The position numbers and the translations under genes were made by a program. Shown in pieces: positions 31,868 to 43,989 of a stretch of 64,000 nt of DNA. Source of the DNA: Coix lacryma-jobi var. lacryma-jobi (lineage: Eukaryota > Streptophyta > Magnoliopsida > Poales > Poaceae). Positions within the stretch are counted from its first letter, which is position 1, and every line of letters begins with the position of its first letter. The notes under the pieces are model-generated. The model worked only from the letters and a program-made list of their open reading frames with translations, did no database searches and was not told the origin of the DNA. Where the stretch lies: positions 19,370,080 to 19,434,079 of the forward strand of contig CM019831.1 in the NCBI GenBank assembly GCA_009763385.1, read 5' to 3'.

Positions 31868-33490
31868 TAGGCCAATCTGTCTACTTAATGTCAGCTTTAA
31901 ATTTTTTTACAAAAGTTGGCACAAATAGAATTAACAAAGTAGCACAGAAAGTGGTGAGCCCATCACAATCAGCCTTTATGCCAGGTAGAAACATAATGGA
32001 AGGTGTGGTCATATTACATGAGACCATGCATGAATTGCACACTAAAAAGCTTAATGGGGTGATTTTCAAAATTGACTTTGAAAAAGCCTATGATAAAGTT
32101 AAGTGGTCCTTTCTTCAATAAACCTTGAGGATGAAAGGCTTTTCGCCAAAGTGGTGCAATTGGATTAAGAGCTTTGTCACCGGGGGTAGTGTTGGTGTCA
32201 AAGTTAATGATGACATAGGACACTACTTCCAAACAAAAAAAGGTATACGTCAGGGCGACCCAATGTTTACCTATTTTGTTCAACATCATAGCAGATATGC
32301 TCGCTCTCTTAATTAAAAGAGCAAAGGATGATGGACACATAAAGGGGGTCATCCCACATCTTGTCGATGATGGCTTATCAATTCTACAATATGCAGATGA
32401 CACCGTTATCTTTATGGACCATGACCTAGAACAAGCAAAAAAATATGAAACTTTTGTTGTGTGTTTTTGAACAGTTGTCTGGTCTAAAAATCAACTTTGA
32501 TAAGAGTGAAATCTTTTGTTACGGCGAAGCAAAAGATTTTGAGGACCAATACATAGAGCTCTTCGGATGTGATGCTGGTGAAATATCCCTTTAGATACTT
32601 AGGCATACCAATGCATCATAAAAAACTCCATAATGTAGATTGGAGGTGCATCGAAGAGAGGTTCGAAAAAAAATTGAGTTGCTGGAAAGCAAAGAATTTA
32701 TCTTATGGAGGTAGATTAGTCCTTCTAAATTTAGTGCTTAGCAGTCTACCCATGTTCATGATGTCTTTTTTTGAATTACCCAAAGGTGTTCTTAAAAAAC
32801 TGGATTATTACAGATCTAGATTTTTTTGGCAAGGTGAAAAAAATAAAAAGAGGTATCATCGTGCAAAGGGACATCCTATGTCGTCCTAAGAGCATCTCCA
32901 ACTGTTTGGCATTTTTTGTTTGGCATATTTGGGAATTTACCAAGTCTCAAATGGATTTGGCAAAGGTGGAAAGACTTAATCTCCAACCGTTTTGCATTTT
33001 ATTTTGGCAAATTCCAAAATTGTGGAAACGGCGGCGACGCGAGGTTTCTCGTCGCGCGTGGAACAAAGGCGCCAAAGCCGCGCAGGGCCAAATGCCAAGT
33101 CGGGAAGGACTCGCATTTATGCCTAGTGAGCCCAGGAATTTCCCAAGTTGATAAAAATGCAAAGCCCAAATTCAAAACGATTGGATAGGAGATTTTTCAA
33201 CTTTTTGGCAAAAATACAAATTCAAAGCCCAAATGCCAAACGGTTGGAGATGCTCTAAGGACCAAGGAGGACTTGGGATCATTGATCTCGAAGTTCACAA
33301 TAAATATTTATTAAGCAAATGGATTGTAAAATTGCTTAATGAAGAAGGAACTTGGCAAACCTTGCTTAGAAACAAGTATCTAAGCTCAAAATCTCTTTCA
33401 CAAGTCTATGTCAAAACCAATGACTCATTTTTTGAAGGGGCTCATGAAAGTAAAAGATCAGGTTTTGGCTTGTGGATCCTTCAAAATTAA
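31868..33490 (+). pseudogene. LINE ORF2 reverse transcriptase fragment
   Basis: Encodes RVT_1 motifs of plant L1 elements: SQSAFMPGRNIMEGV, FKIDFEKAYDKVKW, KKGIRQGDPM, then the catalytic LQYADDTVIF near 32,385-32,415 and YLGIPMHHKKL. The endonuclease domain is absent because of 5' truncation. Stops and frame changes lie near 32,119, 32,265, 32,470 and 32,580. The MITE splits the sequence at 32,887-33,258; coding resumes in QGGLGIIDLEVHNKYLLSKW. Confidence 0.88.
32890..33255. mobile_element. MITE derived from the PIF/Harbinger at 17,435-24,348
   Basis: 366 bp with ends gagcatctccaac / gttggagatgctc and TAA duplications (32,887-32,889 and 33,256-33,258); deleting it rejoins the LINE frame. Its right about 170 bp matches the complement of the left end of the PIF element, and its left about 150 bp matches the complement of the right end, so it is an inverted, internally deleted derivative of that family. 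Confidence 0.92.
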
Positions 33491-34479
33491 TGACGGATCA
33501 CAAACAAGATTTTGAGAAGATACATGGGTAGACAATCGCCCATTAAAAGATATTTATCCAACGCTCTATAACATTACAAATCGTCCACATGATACAGTGG
33601 CCAATGTTATGGAATCAACACCATTGAATATTTCTTTTCGGAGAGCTCTAGTGGGGGATAAACTTGATGAATGGGAAGAGCTCATAGCCAAGATCACTCA
33701 TATAAATTTAACTGATGAGAGTGATTTGTTTATTTGAAACTTACATAACAATGGTCAATTTATAGTCCTTTCTATGTATCTTCACATGATAAATCAGAAT
33801 ACACCCTTCTCTCATAAATTGATTTGGAAATTAAAAATTCCTCTAAAAAACAAGATCTTCCTTTGGTATCTCCAGCAGGGGGTGATTTTAACAAAGGACA
33901 ACCTCATTAAGAGGAATTGGAAAGGCAGTAAAAAATGTTGTTTCTGTAATTATAACAAAACTATTAAACATCTTTTCTTTGATTGTCACCATGCGAAGAC
34001 AATTTGGAGGACTGTCTATATAGCTACTGGGTTAACCGCTCCCAACTCGGTATCCCACATGCTAGGGAGTTGGCTATCGAATTTTAATTTCAAAGAGAAA
34101 AACATATTCTGGTTGGGGCAACTGCTTTATGTTGGGCAATTTGGCGATGTCGTAATGATCTAATTTTTCAAAATTGCAAATATACATCTTTTATGCAGGC
34201 TATTTTCAGGGGAACATACTGGTTTTGATTTTGGACATTGTTGCAGCGTGACGATGAAACGAAGGAGTCTTTCCGGTTAGCGAGCAGAAAAATAGAAACT
34301 GCCGCGCTGGAGCTGTTTGCTTCTCATTGATGGAAATTTAATAATAGACTCTGTCATGCATAATTTTTGCATTTATTATCCTGTCTCATCAGCAAAATTG
34401 CTGAATTTATGTAATAATGTAAACGCTGTGTGTGGAGACGCAGAAGCAGGAAGTCTCTTCCATTTTCTAAAAAAAAAAA
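33491..34479 (+). pseudogene. LINE ORF2 C-terminal zinc-binding region and 3' end
   Basis: The frame 33,774-34,163 encodes the zf-RVT domain found downstream of RT in plant LINEs: HKLIWKLKIPLKNKIFLW, then the Cys/His cluster KCCFCNYNKTIKHLFFDC. Stops occur near 33,490 and 33,735. The rest is a 3' untranslated region ending in the A-run. Confidence 0.82.
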
Positions 34480-34929
34480 TTCTCAACAAACTTGTGAATG
34501 CTTTCAGTTTCTGAAGTTAGGTTCTCTCTGTGGTCTGCCTACCTCAGTGGAATCAACATTGAAGTTCTACACTTGTGTAGCAGCCAGCACAGAGGTCTGA
34601 CTATCCAAAACAAGTGGCACAGATCAGACACACATGGTGTGGATACAGGTCTAAGGCCAGGATCCACGCTAGCGACGTGAAGTGGCCTTCCACGTCAATG
34701 AAAATGATAGAAACGTAGTGTTGCTGCTGTTTTTTGTGGCATTTTTGTATTTTTCCGTCTAAAACTGACAATCGAAGAGGTGACCTACACATATTGGTGG
34801 CAAATAGTTATATCTCCCCTAATCAATAGTTCTGGTGCTCTGTCCTTGATTTATAAATGGTTAGTCTACGGCTCTGGGCTGACCATGCTTGCAAAAACTT
34901 CTATTAACATGCTTTGCAGGGTTACAAAA
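34480..34929. repeat. Local tandem unit, copy B, remainder after LINE
   Basis: ttctcaacaaacttgtgaat resumes the unit sequence interrupted at 31,867 and runs to about 34,680 (ggtgtggatacaggtctaag is shared with 13,535). From about 34,680 to 34,929 nothing is recognised. Confidence 0.65.
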
Positions 34930-36772
34930 TATGTTTTGCGTTTCTAGACTTGAGTACAAAAAGTAGAAAACAGCGGTGGAAAGATGTAAATAATGGAGCC
35001 TCTACAAATTCACATTCAACAAAGTTAAATAATAGAGACACATGTTGCATTGAAGATATCTGCTTTGTAACACACCACTAGCCAGGATGCACATTTTATA
35101 TGGGCAGACATAGCCACATACACATATAGATCGAGAGAGATTGCTAGTTTGCTTTCATTCTACCACTAGAGCTGTTAGTAGTATCAAAACTGACGACCTT
35201 ACAATAATGTTCAAAAATCCCTAACACTCCATAGTTTTTAGGATGTACTACTACATAGAGCAGTGGGCTTGGAAGGTATCAAGAAATTTGACTGGTTAGC
35301 ATTATACATGCCCTTCAAAAACTTCCACCATTCTAGTGTTTTAGATAGTTTAAAATATTTCTTAACAAACTTGTTGATGCTTTCAGTTGCAGAAGGTTCC
35401 GTTGATGGACAATGGACCCCAATGCAATCTACTCTGAAGAAGTTCCACACTTGTGTAGCAGCCTGCACAAAGGGTGGATTATCAGAACCAGTTCCACATT
35501 CATGCCTCAGGCTTGGGAAGAGCAAGGACATCTGACAAGTAATTGTTACATGCCTATAACTGAAATATTTTCTTTGCTAGTACTTCTGAAGTTTTGATAT
35601 GTCAGCGGCTAAATCCTTAATTAATATTGCACCTTTCACTAAATGCTTGGCTTCTAGTAGGACTGGAACAATAGCACAATTCTGTGGGATTTAGTGGAAC
35701 ACAGATTCAGTCACTTTCATGACTTCACCCTCCAAGGATTGTCTGCGTTTTGGAGCGAAGCTCCCACAACTTGGCCTTTTTATCAGATAGCAGAGTAAAA
35801 AACAAGTGACATTAGCTCAACTATAAAAATGAAGAACTTCTTAAATAAAAAAAATGAAACATGTCTCATAATGGGACAGAGAAACTCATGTACACTGCAA
35901 CAAAACAGCAAGTCAATGTTGTTGAAAAAATTATGATCCAGATTCTAGGTTCTCCAATGCATCAAGTAATAAAAATTCATCAGTCCACAAATTATGACAC
36001 ACATTCTGTCAGCTAGTAGGCATCAAGCAACCAGAAGCACTGAATCCATAAATCCATTAACCAAAATTCCATTCCATAAATCCAGTGAAGCCTCCATATG
36101 GTGTGGATCCCTCTACTCCCAGTCACATGATGTTATTTTTGCTTTGAATGTATAAGATCCTTCAGATCGGTGATGGAAACACATGAAGAAACCAAAGTTG
36201 GGCCATGAGCCATGACACCAAATTTCAGTGTGCTTCAGTTAGATGGGACTTTACTTTCATAGTAAGTTAGGCAATCAGCAGTCCAATGATTATAAAAACT
36301 AAAATGATAAAAATTTAAAATGCAAGGATCTAAAATAAATTTAACACATTATACTAACCCAAAAACATCAAAATAGACTAGAAACTCCCAAACCCAGTCA
36401 ACACATGAATCACGTCAATATGATGTTCTTAACTTGAGGAACTAATAAAACAAGCTTGTTGTTTTAGCTAGTGACAAAAATCCAAGGTCGTTAACTTCTT
36501 CCTTTTTCTTTGAGCAGGTCTTCTTCCTATTATTTCCCAGATCGACACCAGGACATGGCATTTTGATTTTGTAATTGCACAACACAATGAATGAGTTCAC
36601 CCACTAACACAATTCAGGCAACACGCTCTTTGGTGGACCTGCATCTGGCGGTACCAAGGCTTCTCGCGCATGCCAGCTAACCGAGGTGGCTTCACAATCT
36701 TGGAGGTCCCCAATCAGACCAATAGTGATCATTGTCATGAGTAACTCACACGTCACTGCTCTACATCTGAAC
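34930..36772. repeat. Local tandem unit, partial copy
   Basis: Repeats the second half of the unit with few insertions: acttgagtacaaaaagtaga, ggtatcaagaaatttgactg (35,275), ctgtcagctagtaggcatca (36,005), actcccaaacccagtcaaca (36,385), gctctttggtggacctgcat (36,628). It serves as the empty-site reference for the solo LTR, Stowaway/PIF nest and MITEs in copy A. Confidence 0.82.
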
Positions 36773-39700
36773 TGTCACACCCAATTTTAAGAACAAAATT
36801 GAATGCAATAACTCATGTGTGCCCAGAGATCAATCACACACATAAGCCACAAATTAAGAAGTACCATCACATATGTTTATTACATAACGAATATTATTCA
36901 AAGTCTTAACATAGCAGCGGATAAATAAAGTGTCTCTCGCGGTAGCTCCATCACAGGGAAGATGACTGGTTGACAGCAAGACTAGAACTCTTCAGGGAAG
37001 TCGTCGTTACCATAGCAATCTGTTACCCATCCGGGATTTTATCCAAGTAGAAAAGAAAATAAACAAGCATAAGTACATCTTGTACTTAACAAGTGTAACA
37101 TGGGGTTCATGAGGCTCAAATAAGGCTGACACTGGTTAAACTGCAGTAGCTTTTAGTTGGTACAATTTTAGCATTAGATAGCATCAATAATAACCATCCC
37201 AATTAAACATGTGATCAATGTGAACATGAAACCATTGAAAGAGATAGTAACATTAATTTAAAACATTAATTAAAGCAACAACTATACCATAAGAATTCCA
37301 GGCCGCTCGTAACCGTGAGCACGGCTGATATATCAGTTTTACACTCTGCAGAGGTTGTACACTTTACCCGATGAGTCGTGATATCCAGATGCCCGGGTTA
37401 ATTACTCCCATAACACTTCCGAGGTGAGTGGGCAGGATACACGCAAAGCCTTTCAAAGGTTCGTCTAACAAGTTAGGGCCGTTAGTTCTTAAGGCAAGGG
37501 GATGTAGAGTCCTCCTTCCACGTGGCACAATAACACGCAGCCTATACTCACGTGGACAGAAGCCGCACTATACCCGTCTCGGCAAGATCCAACGCGCCTA
37601 TACAGGTGTCCACTAACAAGCTAGAAAAGGTCCTTATACTGAGCTAAGGTCAGAGCCATATAACCCCCATGGTTGCACTGTTGTCCCGGGTGATCCCTTA
37701 TAGCAGTTCCTAAACCATGTTGCTATATAAAAGCCAATTTTACCAAGTTGCATATATCATTAAGTTCAGATTCACATGATCAAATGTTTAATTTGAGCAC
37801 TAGCATAGTTCTACCCAATGCATACCAAGTTTAACAAGGCACAAGATCAACAACTAGGATATACCTAAATAGGTATCAAGGTAGACACATGCATATGATG
37901 TTTATAGTGATTCATGGTTATTAGGACATCAAGGAGGATCCCATGTTATACTTGCCTGATTCAGTGAACTCTGGTTGCTCTTGGTTGTCGTAGAAGGGTT
38001 CCTGATCACCAGCGTATGTCTCACCGTCTATACTTGATTACCATCAACACACAATCATCGGGACAACAATCATGCAAAGCAACCAAGCTATAATTAGAAC
38101 ATTACACCAACAGCAAGAAAATAATATAAAAAGTTTAAAAACAGAATCTACGATCCAACACGATCACATAAACGCGAAGATCACGAAAAACGGAATTATA
38201 ACGCGAAAGTGATGAGCTAAACAAGTTACAAAACCTTAGTTAGTAGATTAAACCTAACTCAAATTTTAAGTACTGAAAACAGTATAGATTTTCATGCAGA
38301 TAGATAGATCTTTTCAAAACGAATCTAACGCAACTTGAACGGACTAAATCGGACTAAAAACGTAGAAGTTATAAGCATTTGAAACTAGTGGCAAAACTGT
38401 AAATAAATTGAAATCGAATTTGAATTTAAAACGAATTTCAGAATTGACTGGACTGCGCCTCAATTAGGATGAAACGCAGGGGCGTATACGGAAGAAAACT
38501 CAGACTCAATGAATAGTATAAGGTGGACTGCGGGTTTAGGCTCGAAAACTTGAGGGTCTCTTTAACAAAATTGACGCCGAAGGGGTATCGACTGCCAGAG
38601 GCCGTTGATTTCTAGATGGACGACTCAGATTAGATCTGGGAGGGGCTGGCAGCGCTTTTACGCCGGCGCGGAGGAGGGAAGCGATGCGCGGCGGCGCCAT
38701 GGCCGGAGACGGGCGGCGCGGCTCGGGTTTGCGCCACGATGCGGTAGAGACTACGGGAGTAGGTCCAATCGAAAGAGAAGATCAAGGCGAACTCACCAGA
38801 GGCACAGACGAGGTCGGAGACGATCTGGTGGCGGCGTATTGCTCGACGAGGCGGACGGCGGCTCTGAAAAGCGACGGCGAGCGATTAAGGCACCAACAAA
38901 ATAGGGAAAAAGGAGATAGAAGGAATTGATAGCTTCGTGAGGTCGAGACGAAGCTCTAGATGCCCTCGGTGGCGGCCGAACCCTACCGAGAAACGAGGTT
39001 GACGGCGGCGGAGATTTTTCGGGCGGCGGGGCTCTCGATTGCGGTGAATAGGGCACGAGAGCGTAAGCTTCTTGCGTGGGGATAGGCGGCGGGTTCCTGA
39101 GGATCTATTTATGGGGTTGGCTCGGCCGATTAGGCAAGCGAAGACGCGTAGGATAGATGGATTCGAGCTCGGGCTCGTGTTCTGGTCGGATACGGGAGGA
39201 TGGAGATCGAGCTGACACGCGGGCCATCGGCGTCAGCGAGGGAGAGGCGAGCGCGGGCGTCGCTGGGAGGCTGCCAGGCGGAGCCCAGTCGACAGCGAGA
39301 CGGGGCCGCGCGCGTGCGGAGATGCGGCAGGCGCTGGGAGTGGGCCGGCGGAGAGAGTGCGGCCCAAGAAATGGAGGGAGGAGAGCGCTGCGCGCAGAAG
39401 TTGGGTCGGGCGGCGGCCCACGCGGGCGAAGGAGAGAAAAGGGGAGGCAGGCCGGCGGAGAGAAAAAGAGCGGGCCGGCCAGGCCGGTTCGGGCCAAAAG
39501 AGAGAAAAGGAGAGGGAGAGAAGGAAAATGATTTCCCATTTCCCAGAACTGATTTTCAAGAATAAATTTGAAACCCCTTTGAATTCAAACAAGTTTGGAG
39601 CAAAAACCAATCATCACAAAAATAAGATATGCACCAGCATGTATGCTTCATCATGGTCTTTGGCCTAGGATTTATTTTAGCTTTTGCAAATAATTTATTA

Positions 39701-39782
39701 ACTAGGTTTTATGCAACACATAAAATGCGTAATTAAATCATATTGCCTATTGTAAAACAAATGCAAATTTTGGGATGTTACA
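36773..39782 (-). repeat. 3' LTR of the Tekay-type element
   Basis: 3,010 bp; on the - strand it begins TGTAACATCCC and ends TTGGGTGTGACA. The GC-rich part (38,600-39,540) has long open frames on both strands which recur in the other LTR and have no domain; they are compositional. No gene is called. Confidence 0.92.
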
Positions 39783-39828
39783 ATTCTACCCCCCTTAAAG
39801 AATCTCGTCCTCGAGATTCCAGCGATGC
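39783..39828 (-). other. Polypurine tract and pol 3' end spacer
   Basis: On the - strand the run ctttaaggggggtagaat directly precedes the LTR start, the expected plus-strand primer. Confidence 0.75.
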
Positions 39829-40310
39829 TTACTCAAACAACTGTGGGTATGACGTTCTCAAATCCTCTTCTCTTTCCCAAGTTGCCTCTGCTTCTGAGTA
39901 CCGATTCCACTGAACCTTGCACATCCTTATTACTCTGCTCCGGGTAACTCTTTCGGTTGTTTCCAAAATCTTTGTCGGATACTCATCATAAGTCAGATCT
40001 TCCTTAACTGTGAGCTCCTCCAACGGTATCTGCTCTTCGGGCACTCGTAGGCACTTCTTCAACTGAGAAACATGAAACACATTATGCACTCCTGACAAGC
40101 TTTCACGCAATTCTAACTGATACGCCACTTCACCACGTCTTTCAAGAATTTTGAACGGTCCAATATACCTGGGTGCTAGCTTTCCTTTCTTATTGAACCT
40201 TTTCACACCTCTCATCGGTGACACCTTTAGGTAGACATAATCACCTACTGCAAAAGTTAGATCTCGACGACGGTTGTTTACATAACTCTTCTGCCGAGAC
40301 TGAGCGGCTC
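39829..40310 (-). pseudogene. Tekay pol C-terminus with chromodomain
   Basis: The frame 40,224-39,829 carries the integrase C-terminal region (KGKLAPRYIGPFKILER, VHNVFHVSQLKKCL) and then a chromodomain (VIRMCKVQWNRYSEAEATWE). Chromodomains of this clade direct integration to heterochromatin by binding histone marks. A frame change between about 40,225 and 40,310 separates it from the integrase core. Confidence 0.88.
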
Positions 40311-41126
40311 TCAGATCCTGACATGTTCCTCGGCATTCCTCAACACATCAGGTCCAAACACTTGACTTTCACCTGTCTGATCCCAAAACAACGGTGTTCT
40401 ACACGATCTCCCATACAAAGCTTCAAACGGTGCCATCTTAAGACTCTCCTGATAGCTGTTGTTGTATGAGAACTCTGCATAACACAAATTCTTGTCCCAA
40501 CTGGTGCCATACTGCAATGCACAAGCTCTCAACATGTCTTCTAGAATCTGATTTGTTCTTTCTGTCTGTCCATCAGTCTGCGGATGATAAGCAGTACTGA
40601 AGTTCAATCTTGTACCCAAAGCTTCATGTATACCCTTCCAAAAATGTGACGTAAACTGCGATCCTCTATCGGACACGATCTTTCTTGGAACTCCATGTAG
40701 ACAGACTACTCTTTCCATGTATAACTCTGCTAACTTTGCCCCATCGTAAGTAGTCTTGACGGGTATGAAGTGAGCAACTTTGGTCAATCGATCAACTATT
40801 ACCCATATGGAGTCGTATCCTCTCTGCGTACGAGGCAAACCAACTATGAAGTCCATACCAACTTCTTCCCACTTCCATTCAGGTATCTTCATCGGTTGTA
40901 ACAAACCAGCGGGTCTCTGATGTTCTGCCTTCACCCTCTGACATGTATCACACAGAGCGACGTACTCGGCTACATCTCGCTTCAGTCCATCCCACCAATA
41001 CTTTTTCTTCAGATCAAGGTACATCTTAGTGCTTCCAGGATGAATGGAGTAAGCTGACTCATGCACTTCTCGCAATATAGTCTCACGTATCTCCTTGATT
41101 TCAGGCACACATAACCTCTTCCCATG
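40311..41126 (-). pseudogene. Tekay integrase
   Basis: Runs leftward from 41,108. An HHCC zinc finger (HESAYSIHPGSTKM ... CDTCQRVKAEH) precedes the rve core with the D,D-E triad intact: GMDFIVGLPR, IVSDRGSQFTSHF and QTDGQTERTNQ. The frame ends in a frameshift near 40,311 inside the C-terminal region (EEHVRI). It would insert element cDNA. Confidence 0.9.
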
Positions 41127-41666
41127 TCATAACGTACCATCCTCATCTAATCGAAAACCTGGTGCTTTACCAAGAACAATGTTATCGGCTAACTGCTTCA
41201 ACTTCTCATCTGCCATTTGACCCTTACATATCTCTTGCATCAATACCGGTTCAAGTACCAATTCCATTCTATTGATCACAATCCCCAGATTCAGATGTGC
41301 AAACTCAGCACACAGTTCTTCTGACATAGGAGCAATTCGGATTCCATTGGCACGGCTCTTTCTACTTAAGGCATCTGCTACTACATTAGCCTTACCGGGA
41401 TGGTAGTGTATTTCCAAATCATAGTCCTTAATCAATTCTAACCATCTGCGTTGTCTCAAATTCAGATCAGACTGAGTGAATATGTACTTCAAGCTCTTAT
41501 GGTCGGTATAAATGTCTGTCTTGTGACCCACTAAGTAGTGTCTCCAAATTTTTAATGCATGAACAACAGCTGCCAATTCTAGATCATGTGTGGGGTAATT
41601 CAGCTCATGCTTTCTCAACTGCCTCGATGCATATGCTACAACTCTGCCTTCTTGCAAAGAACACAA
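41127..41666 (-). pseudogene. Tekay RNase H
   Basis: Follows RT after a frameshift near 41,640. It contains VVAYASRQLRKHELNYPTHDLE, IYTDHKSLKYIFTQ and VVADALSRK, the usual RNase H and connection motifs of chromoviruses. It ends at a TGA just before 41,127, directly upstream of integrase. Confidence 0.88.
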
Positions 41667-42950
41667 CCCAAACCTTGACGAGATGCATCACAATAAATAG
41701 AGAAGTCCTTACTTAGATCTGGTAGTATTAACACTGGAGCTGTAGTCAAACGTTTCTTCAATTCTTCAAAGTTAGCTTGACATTTATCGGACCAGACAAA
41801 CTTAGCATTCTTCTCTAGCAGAGCTGTCATTGGCTTAGCAAGCTTGGAGAATCCTTCAATGAACCTTCTGTAGTAACCAGCCAATCCAAGGAAACTACGA
41901 ATCTCGGTCACATCTGTTGGTGGTTTCCAATTCAACACATCTTCAACCTTGCCTGGATCTACTGAAATGCCTCCATTAGAGATAACATGTCCAAGGAAAG
42001 AAACTTCCTTCAACCAAAATTCACACTTGCTGCGCTTGGCATACAACTTGTGCTCTCTGAGTTTTTGTAGTACTAACCTCAGATGTTCAGCATGATCTTC
42101 CTTGTTCTTAGAGTATACTAGAATATCATCAATAAACACAACAACAAACTTGTCGAGATATTCCATGAACACCTTGTTCATCAAATACATAAAGTAGGCA
42201 GGTGCATTGGTCAATCCAAAGGACATGACTGTATACTCATACAACCCATACCTGGTAGTAAAAGTTGTCTTCGGAATATCAGATGCTCGAATCTTCAACT
42301 GATGGTAACCAGAACGCAGATCAATCTTAGAGAACACACATGCACCTTTAAGCTGGTCAAACAGATCATCAATCCTCGGCAACGGGTACTTGTTCTTGAC
42401 GGTAACTTCATTAAGCGATCTATAGTCAACACACATCCGTTGACCACCATCCTTCTTGTCAACAAAGATAACAGGAGCTCCCCAAGGTGATGAACTAGGA
42501 CGAATAAACCCTTTTTCTTGTAACTCTTTAATTTGTTTCTTAAGTTCATCTAATTCTGGTACTCCCATCCTATATGGTCTTTTAGCTATGGGTGCAGTTC
42601 CAGGTAAAAGTTCAATAATAAATTCAATGTCGCGATCGGGTGGCATACCTGGCAGGTCATCGGGGAACACATCCGGGAACTCATCCACCACTAGATCTTC
42701 CGGGAAAACCTCTTCATTCATCTGGTTCACGGTTGCAGTCGGTGTTGGTTGTAGCACTACCTTCACACTGATTCTGTCTCCCTTAGCTGTAGTAACTGTC
42801 ACAACTTTCTCTTGACACTGTATATCCGTCTTGCACCTCTTCATCCAGTCCATACCCAGTATCAAATCAATGCCAGCTGTTCTCAGCACAATTGGGGATA
42901 CTGAGAAATCTACCCCCCCTAGGGACACATCTATAGGCATACACTGAAGC
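41636..42950 (-). pseudogene. Tekay protease remnant and reverse transcriptase
   Basis: The - frame from 42,940 starts in the last third of protease (IDLILGMDWM); the catalytic D-S-G is lost to the deletion at about 42,950. RT follows complete: PYRMGVPELDELKKQI, DKKDGGQRMCVDYRSLNEVT, KIDLRSGYHQLKI, the catalytic VVFIDDILVYSK, and FLGLAGYYRRFIEGF. It ends in the RNase H start (YCDASRQGLGCVL), where a frameshift occurs. RT itself shows no stop. Confidence 0.9.
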
Positions 42951-43989
42951 GTAGAGACTACGGGAGTAGGTCCAATCGAAAGAGAAGATCAAGGCGAACT
43001 CACCAGAGGCACAGACGAGGTCAGAGACGATCTGGTGGCGGCGTATTGCTCGACGAGGCGGACGGCGGCTCTGAAAAGCGACGGCGAGCGATTAAGGCAC
43101 CAACAAAATAGGGAAAAAGGAGATAGAAGGAATTGATAGCTTCGTGAGGTCGAGACGAAGCTCTAGATGCCCTCGGTGGCGGCCGAACCCTACCGAGAAA
43201 CGAGGTTGACGGCGGCGGAGATTTTTCGGGCGGCGGGGCTCTCGGTTGCGGCGAATAGGGCACGAGAGCGTAAGCTTCTTGCGTGGGGATATGCGGCGGG
43301 TTCCTGAGGATCTATTTATGGGGTTGGCTCGGCCGATTAGGCAAGCGAAGACGCGTAGGATAGATGGATTCGAGCTCGGGCTCGTGTTCTGGTCGGATAC
43401 GGGAGGATGGAGATCGAGCTGACACGCGGGCCATCGGCGTCAGCGAGGGAGAGGCGAGCGCGGGCGTCGCTGGGATGCTGCCAGGCGGAGCCCAGTCGAC
43501 AGCGAGACGGGGCCGCGCGCGTGCGGAGATGCGGCAGGCGCTGGGAGTGGGCCGGCGGAGAGAGTGCGGCCCAAGAAATGGAGGGAGGAGAGCGCTGCGC
43601 ACAGAAGTTGGGCCGGGCGGCGGCCCACGCGGGCGAAGGAGAGAAAAGGGGAGGCAGGCCGGCGGAGAGAAAAAGAGCGGGCCGGCCAGGCCGGTTCGGG
43701 CCAAAAGAGAGAAAAGGAGAGGGAGAGAAGGAAAATGATTTCCCATTTCCCAGAACTGATTTTCAAGAATAAATTTGAAACCCCTTTGAATTCAAACAAG
43801 TTTTGAGCAAAAACCAATCATCACAAAAATAAGATATGCACCAGCATGTATGCTTCATCATGGTCTTTGGCCTAGGATTTATTTTAGCTTTTGCAAATAA
43901 TTTATTAACTAGGTTTTATGCAACACATAAAATGCGTAATTAAATCATATTGCCTATTGTAAAACTAATGCAAATTTTGGGATGTTACA
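42951..43989 (-). repeat. 5' LTR remnant of the Tekay-type element
   Basis: 1,039 bp aligning without net length change to 38,744-39,782. The join to pol at 42,950/42,951 (aagc|gtagagac) is the deletion breakpoint. The open frames on both strands here are LTR composition. Confidence 0.92.

Larger units (their letters stand above)
31868..34479 (+). mobile_element. 5'-truncated L1-type LINE
   Basis: Starts abruptly within the RT coding region (GRPICLLNVSFKFF-like start) and ends in an A-run at 34,469-34,479, the expected form for target-primed insertion on +. It lies inside copy B of the local unit; compared with 45,775-45,805 about 20 bp of target is missing, and no clear target duplication is seen. 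A PIF-type MITE (32,890-33,255) was inserted later. Confidence 0.9.
36773..43989 (-). mobile_element. Tekay/Del-type chromovirus (Ty3/gypsy), internally deleted
   Basis: On the - strand: 5' LTR remnant (43,989-42,951), pol from late protease to chromodomain (42,950-39,829), purine tract, complete 3' LTR (39,782-36,773). Target duplication TGAAC (36,768-36,772 and 43,990-43,994) is perfect. The chromodomain and about 3-kb LTR fit the Tekay/Del clade. Two thirds of the 5' LTR, all gag and the protease active site are missing. Over the shared 1,039 bp about nine substitutions separate the LTRs, so the insertion is recent. Confidence 0.92.

Noticed and set aside
38605..39668. Long overlapping open frames on both strands (up to 144 codons)
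   Set aside because: They lie in the GC-rich part of the Tekay LTR, recur in the other LTR copy at 43,021-43,817, and have no domain. Open frames on both strands are expected from GC-rich composition.
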